Assembly: GCA_030620655.1 (NCBI GenBank)
Contig: JAUXEH010000061.1
Span: 1-11,958, forward strand
Reading direction: 5' to 3'
Source of the DNA: Candidatus Aminicenantota bacterium
GTDB lineage: Bacteria > Acidobacteriota > Aminicenantia > Aminicenantales > Aminicenantaceae
DNA length: 11,958 bases
Part shown: piece after piece, positions 1 to 6,797 of the stretch
Layout: each line of letters begins with the position of its first letter
Numbering within the stretch: the stretch's first letter is position 1
Program-made: the position numbers and the translations under genes
Notes under the pieces: model-generated
What the model saw: only the letters and a program-made list of their open reading frames with translations
Databases searched by the model: none
Told to the model about the DNA's origin: nothing

Positions 1-87
1 CGTATAGCCCAAAACAGCGGTGAGGATCGTGGCCAGGACGATGAACAGCCGCTGCTTCAGGGAGAATTGGATGATTTTTTCGATCAT
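1..87 (-). CDS. Heavy-metal efflux RND pump, N-terminal fragment (CusA/CzcA family)
   Basis: Only the first 29 codons are in the window and the gene continues past the left edge. The translation begins MIEKIIQFSLKQRLF and runs into a hydrophobic stretch (IVLATILTAVLGYT). This is the characteristic cytoplasmic start and first transmembrane helix of CusA/CzcA/CnrA-type proton-driven inner-membrane pumps. It begins 19 nt after the adaptor stop codon, in the usual outer-membrane factor, adaptor, pump order. No strong Shine-Dalgarno is visible ahead of the ATG, so translation may be coupled to the adaptor gene. In this family the pump forms a trimer that takes metal ions from the periplasm or cytoplasm and passes them to the adaptor and outer-membrane channel. 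The metal-selectivity residues in the transmembrane helices lie outside the window, so the substrate cannot be read. Family assignment is fairly sure given the neighbours. Confidence 0.85.
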   Translation of the reverse strand, partial: MIEKIIQFSLKQRLFIVLATILTAVLGYT

Positions 88-106
88 GCTTATGTGTCTG
101 GTGATA

Positions 107-1468
107 TCAGTGGACGTGGGAATGCCCGAACGTGCCCTTGCTGATCTCAGATTTCAGGGTGAAGGCCCCCTTCAGGACCACATCTTCATGTTCCGTCAGT
201 CCCGAGAGGATGATGCGGTGGTCGCCGACCTTGTCCCCGATCAGGACATGCCGGACCGCGAACACGTCCCCGCTTTCGCGGACGAAGACGATCTTCTCCC
301 CGTCCAGGCTCTGGACCGCCTCCTCGGGGACGGCCAGGATCTTCTCGCCCCCGCTGACATCGCTTTCCAAGACACCCTGGACATACATGTTGGGCTTGAG
401 CAGCCCCTCGGGGTTGTCCACCTCCACTCGGACCTTCATGGTCCGGAGCCTTTCATCGATGAGGTTGCTGATGTGGGTTATCCGGGCCGGGAAGCTCAGC
501 CCCGGGTACAGGGACGTCTGGATGGTCACCCGGCTCTCTTTCGTGACCAGGGGGATGTCCTTCTCATAGACATCGAGACGGGCCCAGAGCCTGCCCAGGT
601 CCGAGACCGTGAGCAGGGTCTTTTCGGGCTCGATGTGCGCACCCCTCACCGCATCCCGGAAGATCACGGTCCCCGAGAGAGGGGACAGTATGGGCAGAAT
701 GGGATCGGCCACCTCACACTTGTACTCCTGTCCCTCGACCAGCCTGCACTTCTCGATGAGCGCCTCGATCTGCTCGTGGGTCAGGCCCAGCGAGTGCAGC
801 TTCGAACCCAGCACGCCGTATTCCGTGGCCAGTTTTTCGTTCTCGGCCTGGCGGCGCAGATACTCCTTCTCCTCGATGGCTTTGGCCTCCCACAGGGCCT
901 GGGCCCGCTGATATTCCGTGCGGCTCAGGTTGTAGCTGGCCCTGGCTTGGAGAAAGTCCGCCTGGATCTGGGCGAATTCCGGAGAATTCAGGGTGAGCAG
1001 CGGCTGGCCCCTGCGGACCCTGTGGCCCAGGTCCACGGACAGGTCCGCGATCTGTCCGTACACGAAGGCGGACACATGCGCCGTGCGGTTCTGGTTCAGG
1101 GCCATAACCCCGGGCAGTGTGATCCGTGTGGTCAGGGATTCCTTGTGCACATGGCCCACATGGATCCCCCAGGCCTTTTGTTTATCTGCCGGCACTGTGA
1201 GGTGCTGATGTTCATGCTCGTCCTCACCCTCCTCTGGGGGTGTTTCGCCCGCTTGGTCCTGCATGTGACCTGCGTCCTCGCCTTCATGGGTGTGGCCTGC
1301 GGGTTCGGTTTCCTGTTCTGCCTGGGCGGGTTCCTCTGTTTCGTGGGTATGTGTTGCGGACTCCCCCTCATGGGTATGTTCCGCCTCTGCGGCTGGCTTC
1401 CCACCGCCGCAGAATGTCAGGAGCCCGAAACACACAGCGGATAACAGGACGATGCGATAGAGTTTCAT
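107..1468 (-). CDS. RND efflux periplasmic adaptor with histidine-rich N-terminus (CusB/CzcB family)
   Basis: This 453-aa membrane-fusion protein should bridge the RND pump and its outer-membrane channel. Residues 1-20 form a hydrophobic export signal ending LLTFC. Cys20 could be lipidated, although Phe at -1 is a poor lipobox residue. Residues 31-89 are acidic and histidine-rich, with ten His and three HTHE motifs, ending DEHEHQH. The adaptor core follows: a beta-barrel/lipoyl half at about 105-165 (GHRVRRGQPLLTL), a helical hairpin at about 165-245, the lipoyl return (LSPLSGTVIF, 261-270), a beta-barrel at about 290-370 (LKPNMYVQG), and a membrane-proximal domain to the C-terminus. The protein ends HSHVH. 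Cys241 and Cys251 flank the return strand and might form a disulfide. The start overlaps the preceding stop as ATGA, indicating translational coupling. His clusters rather than Met clusters hint at Zn/Co/Ni more than Cu/Ag, but that is inference. Confidence 0.93.
   Translation of the reverse strand: MKLYRIVLLSAVCFGLLTFCGGGKPAAEAEHTHEGESATHTHETEEPAQAEQETEPAGHTHEGEDAGHMQDQAGETPPEEGEDEHEHQHLTVPADKQKAWGIHVGHVHKESLTTRITLPGVMALNQNRTAHVSAFVYGQIADLSVDLGHRVRRGQPLLTLNSPEFAQIQADFLQARASYNLSRTEYQRAQALWEAKAIEEKEYLRRQAENEKLATEYGVLGSKLHSLGLTHEQIEALIEKCRLVEGQEYKCEVADPILPILSPLSGTVIFRDAVRGAHIEPEKTLLTVSDLGRLWARLDVYEKDIPLVTKESRVTIQTSLYPGLSFPARITHISNLIDERLRTMKVRVEVDNPEGLLKPNMYVQGVLESDVSGGEKILAVPEEAVQSLDGEKIVFVRESGDVFAVRHVLIGDKVGDHRIILSGLTEHEDVVLKGAFTLKSEISKGTFGHSHVH
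1202..1378 (-). repeat. Histidine/acid-rich low-complexity segment with repeated HTHE motifs
   Basis: This segment encodes residues 31-89 of the RND adaptor. HTHEGE occurs at residues 31-36 and 59-64, and HTHETE at 40-45. The underlying DNA repeats imperfectly (catgggtatg / cgtgggtatg / catgggtgtg on the plus strand), which suggests expansion by small duplications. His-X-His motifs in an acidic background are typical of periplasmic divalent-metal buffering tails. Confidence 0.8.
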
Positions 1469-2715
1469 TGGATCTCTTCTCCCACGGCCTTTTCCAGGGC
1501 CGCCTTCTCGGCATTCCAGGAAAAAAGCGCGTCAACGTAGTCTCTCAAGATACTGATATAGGTCCTCTGGGAGTCAAGAAAATCCAGCAGCGAGATCTCT
1601 CCCTCCCGATAGCTGATCTCCGCGAGCTTGAGGCTCTGTTCCGCTTGGCTCAGAAGACCGGTCGAGAAGATCGCGAGGGTCTCCTCTGCCAGGCGGGTGC
1701 GGCGCAGGCGCGCATTGACCTCCTTGGCCAGGTCCAGGCGCAGGGCGTTGAGCTCCTGTTCGCTCTGGTAGGACAGGTTCTCGGCCTCGGCCAGCTCCTT
1801 GCCCTTGAAGTTCCAGAGCGGGATATCCAGGGCCACACCCAGCCCGCGGTTGATCCCATCCAGTTCCGAATTGCTGAAACCCGTGAGGGACAGGTCCGGC
1901 AGCCGCTGCCATTTCACATAACTGATGTTGCTTCGCGTCTGCTCCAGCTGCAGCTGCTTGGCCACGATCAAGGGGTGCCCGGCCAGGGCCCGCGCCAGCA
2001 GGTTCTCCTCCTCTGCGGCGATGGGCTGAAAGGCCAGCTCCCCGGATACCTGAAAATCCGGCGGCAGGGTGTTCGCCAGGAGATTGTTGAGGCTTTCTCT
2101 GGCCAGATCTAATTCCGTTCGCAGCTGGGTCAGGCCCTTCTTCGCCTGGAGGGTCTCCACATAGAGCTTGATGGCTTCCAGCTCTTTGACCTCGCCCAGT
2201 TCCGCACGCTTCTGGATGAGCCTGTGGGTTTCCTGTATAGACTGTTCGATCTGGGTGAGGAGCTCCAGCTTTTTCTGCAGGAGCAGGAGCGAATAGTACT
2301 GGTTCTTGATATCGTACGCGACCTCCAGGGCTCTCAGGTCGCGGTATGCGGCGACCTCCTCCCAGGCGAATTTGCGCATCTGGATGCGGCGGCTCCGTTT
2401 GAAGGGATTCTCCAGGGGCTGGGTGACGGTGAATCCATGGGTATTCCGTTCCACCAGCTTATCATAGGAGTCGGCCCGGCCGAACCACAACGCCAGCTCC
2501 GGATTGAACAGGCGCTTGGAAGCCTGATAGGCAGCCTCCTGGGCCGCCACCTCCAGGGAGCTGGCCGCCATCATCGGGTTGTGCTGCAGTCCCAGCTCCA
2601 CCAGCTCATCCAGCGTGTACTGGGTGTTCTGCTGCGGATGGATGCCGGCGATCCCACAGGCGGCGATGAACACACTCAGCCCATACCGGAAGACGCGTCG
2701 TATCATTGCATGCAT
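1465..2715 (-). CDS. TolC-family outer-membrane efflux protein of heavy-metal type (CusC/CzcC-like)
   Basis: This protein forms the outer-membrane channel of the metal RND pump. The reading frame is open from an ATG at 2742, but I prefer the ATG at 2715 (416 aa) because AAAAGG and GGAGG precede it at 6 and 12 nt. The 2742 ATG has no ribosome-binding site. From 2715 the protein begins MHAMIRRVFRYG and then has a hydrophobic segment with I-A-A-C at residues 17-20. This fits a lipobox, as expected for CusC/OprM-like channels. The mature part starts YTLDELVELGLQHNP, the usual opening of an outer-membrane efflux repeat. It also contains TVTQPLENPFKRSRRIQ, matching the SQPxExPGKR-type segment of CzcC/CusC proteins, long heptad-rich helices, and a second repeat with GVALDIPLWNFKGKELAEA. 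It overlaps the adaptor start by 4 nt and is clearly co-translated with it. Confidence 0.92.
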   Translation of the reverse strand: MHAMIRRVFRYGLSVFIAACGIAGIHPQQNTQYTLDELVELGLQHNPMMAASSLEVAAQEAAYQASKRLFNPELALWFGRADSYDKLVERNTHGFTVTQPLENPFKRSRRIQMRKFAWEEVAAYRDLRALEVAYDIKNQYYSLLLLQKKLELLTQIEQSIQETHRLIQKRAELGEVKELEAIKLYVETLQAKKGLTQLRTELDLARESLNNLLANTLPPDFQVSGELAFQPIAAEEENLLARALAGHPLIVAKQLQLEQTRSNISYVKWQRLPDLSLTGFSNSELDGINRGLGVALDIPLWNFKGKELAEAENLSYQSEQELNALRLDLAKEVNARLRRTRLAEETLAIFSTGLLSQAEQSLKLAEISYREGEISLLDFLDSQRTYISILRDYVDALFSWNAEKAALEKAVGEEIQ

Positions 2716-2721
2716 GGCGGT

Positions 2722-2732
2722 CCTTTTCCTCC
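2722..2732 (-). promoter_or_regulatory. Ribosome-binding site that decides the start of the metal-type TolC gene
   Basis: Minus-strand GGAGGAAAAGG lies 6-12 nt ahead of the ATG at 2715, while the in-frame upstream ATG at 2742 has no purine-rich element before it. This favours a 416-aa product over the longer 425-aa reading. Confidence 0.6.
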
Positions 2733-2742
2733 AAACCCCCAT

Positions 2743-2748
2743 AGTATA
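2743..2748 (-). promoter_or_regulatory. Possible -10 element ahead of the metal efflux operon
   Basis: The minus strand reads TATACT, five of six matches to the sigma-70 -10 box. Transcription would start a few bases downstream, near 2737, leaving room for the ribosome-binding site at 2722-2732. The hexamer 17 bases upstream (TACCCA) is a poor -35, so this is only a weak candidate. The 90 bases between the DUF5916 gene and this operon contain no convincing terminator, so read-through is equally likely. Confidence 0.25.
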
Positions 2749-2805
2749 GCGTATTTCCTAGTATTTGGGTAGGGTACAGGATGCTTGTTGCTACTTGAGT
2801 GAGGA

Positions 2806-4974
2806 TCAGACCCGCCACCAGTAGGAGAACTTCAGGAAGTAGAAGTTGCCCAGGTTCTGGTACACGCCGTCCTCGTGGAGGCGGTTGTCGTCCATGCCCA
2901 GGTAGAACACGGTGCCCGGGTTGAGCTGGTAGCTCAGGAGCAGGCTGTTGAAGAGATCCCCGCTGTAGTCGTTGTAGTCGGTGATGAGCCGCAGGCTCAG
3001 GTGGCGTGTCATCTGCCAGGTGATGCGCTGGCTGATGATGTTGATCTTGTAGACCTGGGGCCCTCCCCGGTGCTCCCAGAAGGTGTCGTTGCGGAAGTTG
3101 TAGAACAGCCGCAGGTTGGTCAGGGGGCGGAATGTCAGCGAGGCCCCGTACGAGACCTTCCATCCCAGGTAGGGATCGTCGGAGTAGTAGATTGAATCCC
3201 CGATCGAGAAGTTCACGCGGCCGCCCAGCCATTTCAAGGGGTCCGAGCCCAGCATCGTCCGGATGCCCTGGCGGTTGAAGTCGATGCTGTTGTAGCGCTC
3301 GAGCTCATAGGTGTAGTTCCCGAAAAAATAGGAATTGCGCCAGCCGGTGATGAATCCGCCGATCTGGACCTCCTCGTCGGTGAGGGTGCCGTCGAAGTCA
3401 TAGGCGCGGCGGTACTCGATGGACGGCCGGATGTCCACGATGATGTCGTTCATGGGCAGGATGTTGTAGCCGATCCGGGCGCGGGCCTGTCGGATGTCCT
3501 TACGCCGGATGAAGCCCACCGAGGCATCGAAATCCGGGGGCAGGTGGGTGTAGGAGGCCGACAGGCTCCAGCGCCGGGAGGCGTGGCTGAGGTCGAACTG
3601 CATAGCCGGTACCACGTCGGTCTTCTGCTCCTCCACCTTGCTCTGCGATCCGACCACCTGGAAGCTGAAGCGGTTGAAGCGGCCGAGCTTCAGGTGGCCG
3701 TCGACACCCCCCACCTGGTTGGAATTGGTGTTGACGGAATTCCAGTCCTCTCCGGTCCGCTTGTCGGTGTAGATGGCCCCGATGTAGGACTCCGCGTATA
3801 TGTCCTGCTTAAGGCGGAAGATGTTGACGAACCCGCGGTTGGCCTCCTGCTCGGGAGCGCCCGGGATGTCGATGTCGAGGGGGGCCGAATCATAGGTGCT
3901 CAGGAAGCCCATGGTGGTCTTGCCCGCCTTGCCGGTCAGCTTGCCGCCCCACATGGGGCTGGCTATGGTCCGCGTGTAGACCAGCTCGATGGGTGTGTCG
4001 AAGTAGTCCTTGCCCTCGAGGAAGAAGGGCCGCTTCTCGGGGAAATACAGCGCATACCGCTGGTTCACGCCGATCTGGGGCATGTCTGCTTCGATCTGGC
4101 TGTAATCGGGATTGACGGTCAGGTCCGCGGTCATGTTGGAGGTGATGCCGTACTTCAGGTTGAGGCCGGCCTCCGGGTCGATCGTGCCCGAGCCCTCCTT
4201 GAGCGCGGTCACGACCGGCATGATCTCCAGGTTCTTGCCCTTTGCCAGGTCGCCCTCGATGCGGAGCTGGCCGGCCTGGATCAGGAAGCCGTTCACGTTG
4301 CGGGAGCGCGGGTACCAGTAGATCTCCTCGTTCTTGCGCCGGATGTTGCGCTGGATCTGGAGGCCCCAGGTCTGGGACGTGGAGTCTGGGAAGCGTATGC
4401 TCTTGAAAGGGATGGACATCTCCACGGAATAGCCCTCGTCGTCCATGGTGGCAGCGGTGTAGAAGAAGGTGTCCCAGTTCTTGTCGATGCGGCTGAAGCC
4501 GCCTCCCCGGTGGCGCCGCTGGGTCTCGTTGTAGACCCCGTCGGACTGCACGCCGCAGGGATTGACCAGGAAGGCGAAGGCCCTTTTTTTATCGTTGAAG
4601 GTGTCCAGGTAGACCGTGATCTCGTCGTCGCCCATCACCTTGTCCCGCTGGGTCAGGCAGGCCCGTATGGCCTTGGGATTGGAGTCGAACGCGCGCACCC
4701 CGATGTAGAGGTTGTTGCGGTCGTAGCCGATGTAGGCGATGGTTTTTTCGGAGGGTTTCGCCCCTTCCCGGGGCTCATACTGGGTGAATGATTCCAGGGC
4801 CACGGCCTCGTCCCAGAACGCATCGTCCAGCACCCCGTCGATCTTTGGGGGAGTGGTCGTCTGCTTGGGAACGACCAGGTAGTCCGCTGCGTTGGGCTCG
4901 ACGTCTTTTTCTGCCCGGGACAAAGGAATACAAGCGAGGAAAAGCAGAAAGGTCATCAGCGTCTTTCTATACAT
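2806..4974 (-). CDS. CBM9-like/DUF5916 predicted outer-membrane protein, function unknown
   Basis: This is a 722-aa protein from the ATG at 4974. An in-frame ATG at 4998 would add eight polar residues (MCESKDTD) ahead of a clean signal peptide (MYRKTLMTFLLFLACIPLSRA), so the shorter start is preferred. Residues about 36-240 resemble a family 9 carbohydrate-binding-like beta-sandwich: PKIDGVLDDAFWDEA, then YIGYDRNNLYIGVRAFD, then MSIPFKSIRFPD. From about 250 the DUF5916 region begins, with its hallmark NPDYSQIEAD followed by LYFPEKRPFFLEG at 309-321 and a long run of alternating strands suggesting a beta-barrel. The end (FLKFSYWWRV) is aromatic-rich, as in barrel proteins, though the last residue is Val. 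No substrate or reaction is established for the family as far as I know. It sits 43 nt after a TolC-family gene and ahead of the metal pump operon, so it is probably co-transcribed. No catalytic motif was recognised. Confidence 0.85.
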   Translation of the reverse strand: MYRKTLMTFLLFLACIPLSRAEKDVEPNAADYLVVPKQTTTPPKIDGVLDDAFWDEAVALESFTQYEPREGAKPSEKTIAYIGYDRNNLYIGVRAFDSNPKAIRACLTQRDKVMGDDEITVYLDTFNDKKRAFAFLVNPCGVQSDGVYNETQRRHRGGGFSRIDKNWDTFFYTAATMDDEGYSVEMSIPFKSIRFPDSTSQTWGLQIQRNIRRKNEEIYWYPRSRNVNGFLIQAGQLRIEGDLAKGKNLEIMPVVTALKEGSGTIDPEAGLNLKYGITSNMTADLTVNPDYSQIEADMPQIGVNQRYALYFPEKRPFFLEGKDYFDTPIELVYTRTIASPMWGGKLTGKAGKTTMGFLSTYDSAPLDIDIPGAPEQEANRGFVNIFRLKQDIYAESYIGAIYTDKRTGEDWNSVNTNSNQVGGVDGHLKLGRFNRFSFQVVGSQSKVEEQKTDVVPAMQFDLSHASRRWSLSASYTHLPPDFDASVGFIRRKDIRQARARIGYNILPMNDIIVDIRPSIEYRRAYDFDGTLTDEEVQIGGFITGWRNSYFFGNYTYELERYNSIDFNRQGIRTMLGSDPLKWLGGRVNFSIGDSIYYSDDPYLGWKVSYGASLTFRPLTNLRLFYNFRNDTFWEHRGGPQVYKINIISQRITWQMTRHLSLRLITDYNDYSGDLFNSLLLSYQLNPGTVFYLGMDDNRLHEDGVYQNLGNFYFLKFSYWWRV

Positions 4975-5017
4975 GTCCGTGTCTTTCGATTCGCACATGT
5001 GTTTTTAAAGATAAAGC

Positions 5018-6586
5018 CTACCTCCCTCCTGTGGTGTTGTCGATCGTGACGTTATTGCGGTCCAAACTGATGCCCATGTCCCGATCCAGCGCGGCCAAGG
5101 CCATGTTGTATTGGATGACCGCGTTGAGCTCGCTCGCTTGCGCCGAGGACAGGTCTCTCTGGTACTGCAGGACCTCGAAGTTGGTGGAGAGCCCCACCTT
5201 GAGCTTCTCGGTCACCGCCTCAAGCTGCCTTTCGGACAACCGCCGGGCAATCTTGAGCGCCTGGATGGTCTTGTAGGCGGTCTCCACGTTGCGCACCGCG
5301 ATCTTGATGTCGGTGTAGATCTGGAGCTCCTGCTCCTTGAGCTGGAGCATGGCCGTGTCCAGGTTGATCTGGGCCTGGGCCAGGGCGGCGCGGGAGAAGA
5401 TGGCGTTGAAGGGGACTTCGAGAGTGAAGCCCAGGGACCAGTTCTTGTATTCGAACCCGAATACGTCCTTGAATGAATCTGATATCCCGCCCGGTATCTG
5501 TGCCAGTGGAGGACCGAAGGGGTCGTCGGGATTCAGTATGAGCTGCGTGCCGGACAGGCCGGGGCTCCAGTAGGAAGCATCGAAGCTCAAGTTGGGCAGC
5601 AGCTGGTTTTTTTGGAATCCCACATCGAATTCGGTATTCTGGATGCCGAGCCGCGCGGATTCCAGGTCCGGGCGGTTCTGTAATGCTGTAGTGAGGGCCT
5701 CGTCCAGGCTGATAACGAAGGACTCCTCCTCGGGAACATCCGTGGGCTCGATCCGGATGAGGTCGGCCTGGGGGTCTTCCGCCCTCAAATTGAGGATCTG
5801 CTTGAGCCGGTCCTCCTCGTTACGGATCTGCGCTTCCGCCACCAGCAGGTTGGCCTCGATACGAGCCACCTCCGCCTCGGCGCTGATGATCTCGATGGGG
5901 GCCATGGTGCCCACCTCCACGCTGCGCTGGTTGCGCTCCAGGAGGTCCTGGGCGTACTCCAGCGACTGCTCGGTGACCTTGTGGTTGTCCATGGCATAAA
6001 CCAGGTTCCAGTAGGCCTGCTCCACGTTGTACACGGTCTGCTGCAGCGCGCGCTCAAGGTCCTTTTCCGACTGGCTCAGGCGGGTCTTGGCCACGATGAT
6101 CTCCCGCTTGGAGGTCTTCAGTCCGAAGTTTTTCAGCAGCGGCTGAGTGAATGAGAAGCGCAGCTCGGAGTTGTAGCGCGGGTTGACGGTTTGCCCTGTG
6201 CGGTTGGTGTCGTACTTGGAGGCGTTGAGGCGCAGCGAGAGGTTGCCGCCACCGGGGATTTGCTGATTGAAAGTACCCGAGTACATGTTGTAGTTGTTGG
6301 TCGCGATATCGGCCGCATCGAGGAAGTTGGACGAGGCATTCTGTGTGCTTTGCCTGCCGAAGTCAAGAGTCAATGAAGGCAGAAATTTTTCATTGGCCTG
6401 TACCACGGCCGCCTCCCTGAGCTCCGGCGTCAGCATCTGCACGGCCACACCCAGGTTGTTGTGCATGGCCTTGGCCAGGGCCTCCTGCAGGGAGAGTTTC
6501 ATGGACTGGTCTCCCGGTGCCTGTGCGACAACCAGGGCCGGGGTGATCAATAAGATTGCGAGCCACACGAATAGTCGTTTTGCCAT
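5018..6586 (-). CDS. TolC-family outer-membrane efflux protein, probable partner of the MacAB-type pump
   Basis: This is a 522-aa outer-membrane channel with a cleavable signal peptide (MAKRLFVWLAILLITPALVVAQA, likely cut after residue 23). The first outer-membrane efflux repeat opens with KLSLQEALAKAMHNN and contains FSFTQPLLKNFG and a long coiled helix (residues about 160-280). The second repeat opens with VISLDEALTTALQNRPDLESARL and contains SLGFTLEVPFNAIFSRAALAQAQ. The length is typical of TolC-like proteins without a lipid anchor, unlike the shorter metal-type channel downstream. It follows the ABC permease gene by 211 bp and has its own strong ribosome-binding site. Its position suggests it supplies the exit duct for the MacA/MacB-like proteins, but TolC proteins are often shared between pumps. 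It may have an independent promoter in the gap. Confidence 0.92.
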   Translation of the reverse strand: MAKRLFVWLAILLITPALVVAQAPGDQSMKLSLQEALAKAMHNNLGVAVQMLTPELREAAVVQANEKFLPSLTLDFGRQSTQNASSNFLDAADIATNNYNMYSGTFNQQIPGGGNLSLRLNASKYDTNRTGQTVNPRYNSELRFSFTQPLLKNFGLKTSKREIIVAKTRLSQSEKDLERALQQTVYNVEQAYWNLVYAMDNHKVTEQSLEYAQDLLERNQRSVEVGTMAPIEIISAEAEVARIEANLLVAEAQIRNEEDRLKQILNLRAEDPQADLIRIEPTDVPEEESFVISLDEALTTALQNRPDLESARLGIQNTEFDVGFQKNQLLPNLSFDASYWSPGLSGTQLILNPDDPFGPPLAQIPGGISDSFKDVFGFEYKNWSLGFTLEVPFNAIFSRAALAQAQINLDTAMLQLKEQELQIYTDIKIAVRNVETAYKTIQALKIARRLSERQLEAVTEKLKVGLSTNFEVLQYQRDLSSAQASELNAVIQYNMALAALDRDMGISLDRNNVTIDNTTGGR

Positions 6587-6593
6587 TGTAAGT

Positions 6594-6600
6594 ACCTCCT
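6594..6600 (-). promoter_or_regulatory. Strong ribosome-binding site of the first TolC gene
   Basis: Minus-strand AGGAGGT lies 7 nt ahead of the ATG at 6586. It overlaps the TAG (6599-6601) that ends a 25-codon open frame starting at 6676, an arrangement that would allow coupling if that frame is translated. Confidence 0.7.
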
Positions 6601-6684
6601 AAGCACACAGGCGCTGCTGGGCAGAGAACATCGTTTCATCTCCGGCCTGACGGCGCGTCTGTGTATGGTTGTTCATTATTCTGA

Positions 6685-6711
6685 TACGTCAGTTTCCTAT
6701 GTATGGTTTCA
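6685..6711 (-). promoter_or_regulatory. Candidate ECF-type promoter (TGAAAC-N17-CGTA)
   Basis: The minus strand carries TGAAAC at 6711-6706 and CGTA at 6688-6685, separated by 17 bases. The pattern resembles sigma-W-like promoters (TGAAAC, about 16 bases, CGTA). If used, transcription would begin near 6677, giving a leader of roughly 90 nt. The -35 differs from the GGAAG seen ahead of the sigma gene, so control by the local sigma factor is uncertain. Confidence 0.3.
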
Positions 6712-6733
6712 AAAATCCCGTACGGAAGCCTTC

Positions 6734-6739
6734 ATTATA
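6734..6739 (-). promoter_or_regulatory. Candidate sigma-70 -10 box ahead of the first TolC gene
   Basis: A perfect TATAAT occurs on the minus strand, about 148 nt ahead of the TolC start. The sequence 17 bases upstream (TGTTTT) matches a -35 box poorly and no extended -10 TG is in register, so activity would probably need an activator. Confidence 0.35.
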
Positions 6740-6797
6740 CAGAGAATGTGTCGGGAAAAACATTCGATCTCAACATATATACCTTTGAATCTGTGAT

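Larger units (their letters stand above)
6587..6797 (-). other. Intergenic region between ABC permease and TolC genes, with promoter-like and repeat motifs
   Basis: This 211-bp gap is visibly richer in A/T than the genes beside it. On the minus strand it contains a perfect TATAAT, a TGAAAC-N17-CGTA arrangement, two copies of AACCATACA 38 bp apart (6662-6670 and 6700-6708), and the interrupted dyad CTGACGTATCAG at 6681-6692. No protein gene is convincing here, no tRNA-like fold was recognised, and no intrinsic terminator with a U-run follows the permease stop. The region probably holds a promoter for the TolC and DUF5916 genes, while read-through from the pump genes remains possible. Confidence 0.55.

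Noticed and set aside
20..1444. Plus-strand open frame of 474 codons opposite the RND adaptor, with a hydrophobic Cys-rich end
   Set aside because: The hydrophobic end is simply the complement of the His/Glu-rich tail of the real gene.
3544..4791. Plus-strand open frame of 415 codons opposite the DUF5916 gene
   Set aside because: It mirrors a gene with clear family motifs; its Val/Gly/Asp/Leu-heavy translation is a codon-bias shadow.
6745..6786. Thirteen-codon frame after AAAGG in the tolC upstream gap (MLRSNVFPDTFSV)
   Set aside because: It is too short and unsupported to call. Its end overlaps the TATAAT element, which is a better explanation of the sequence.
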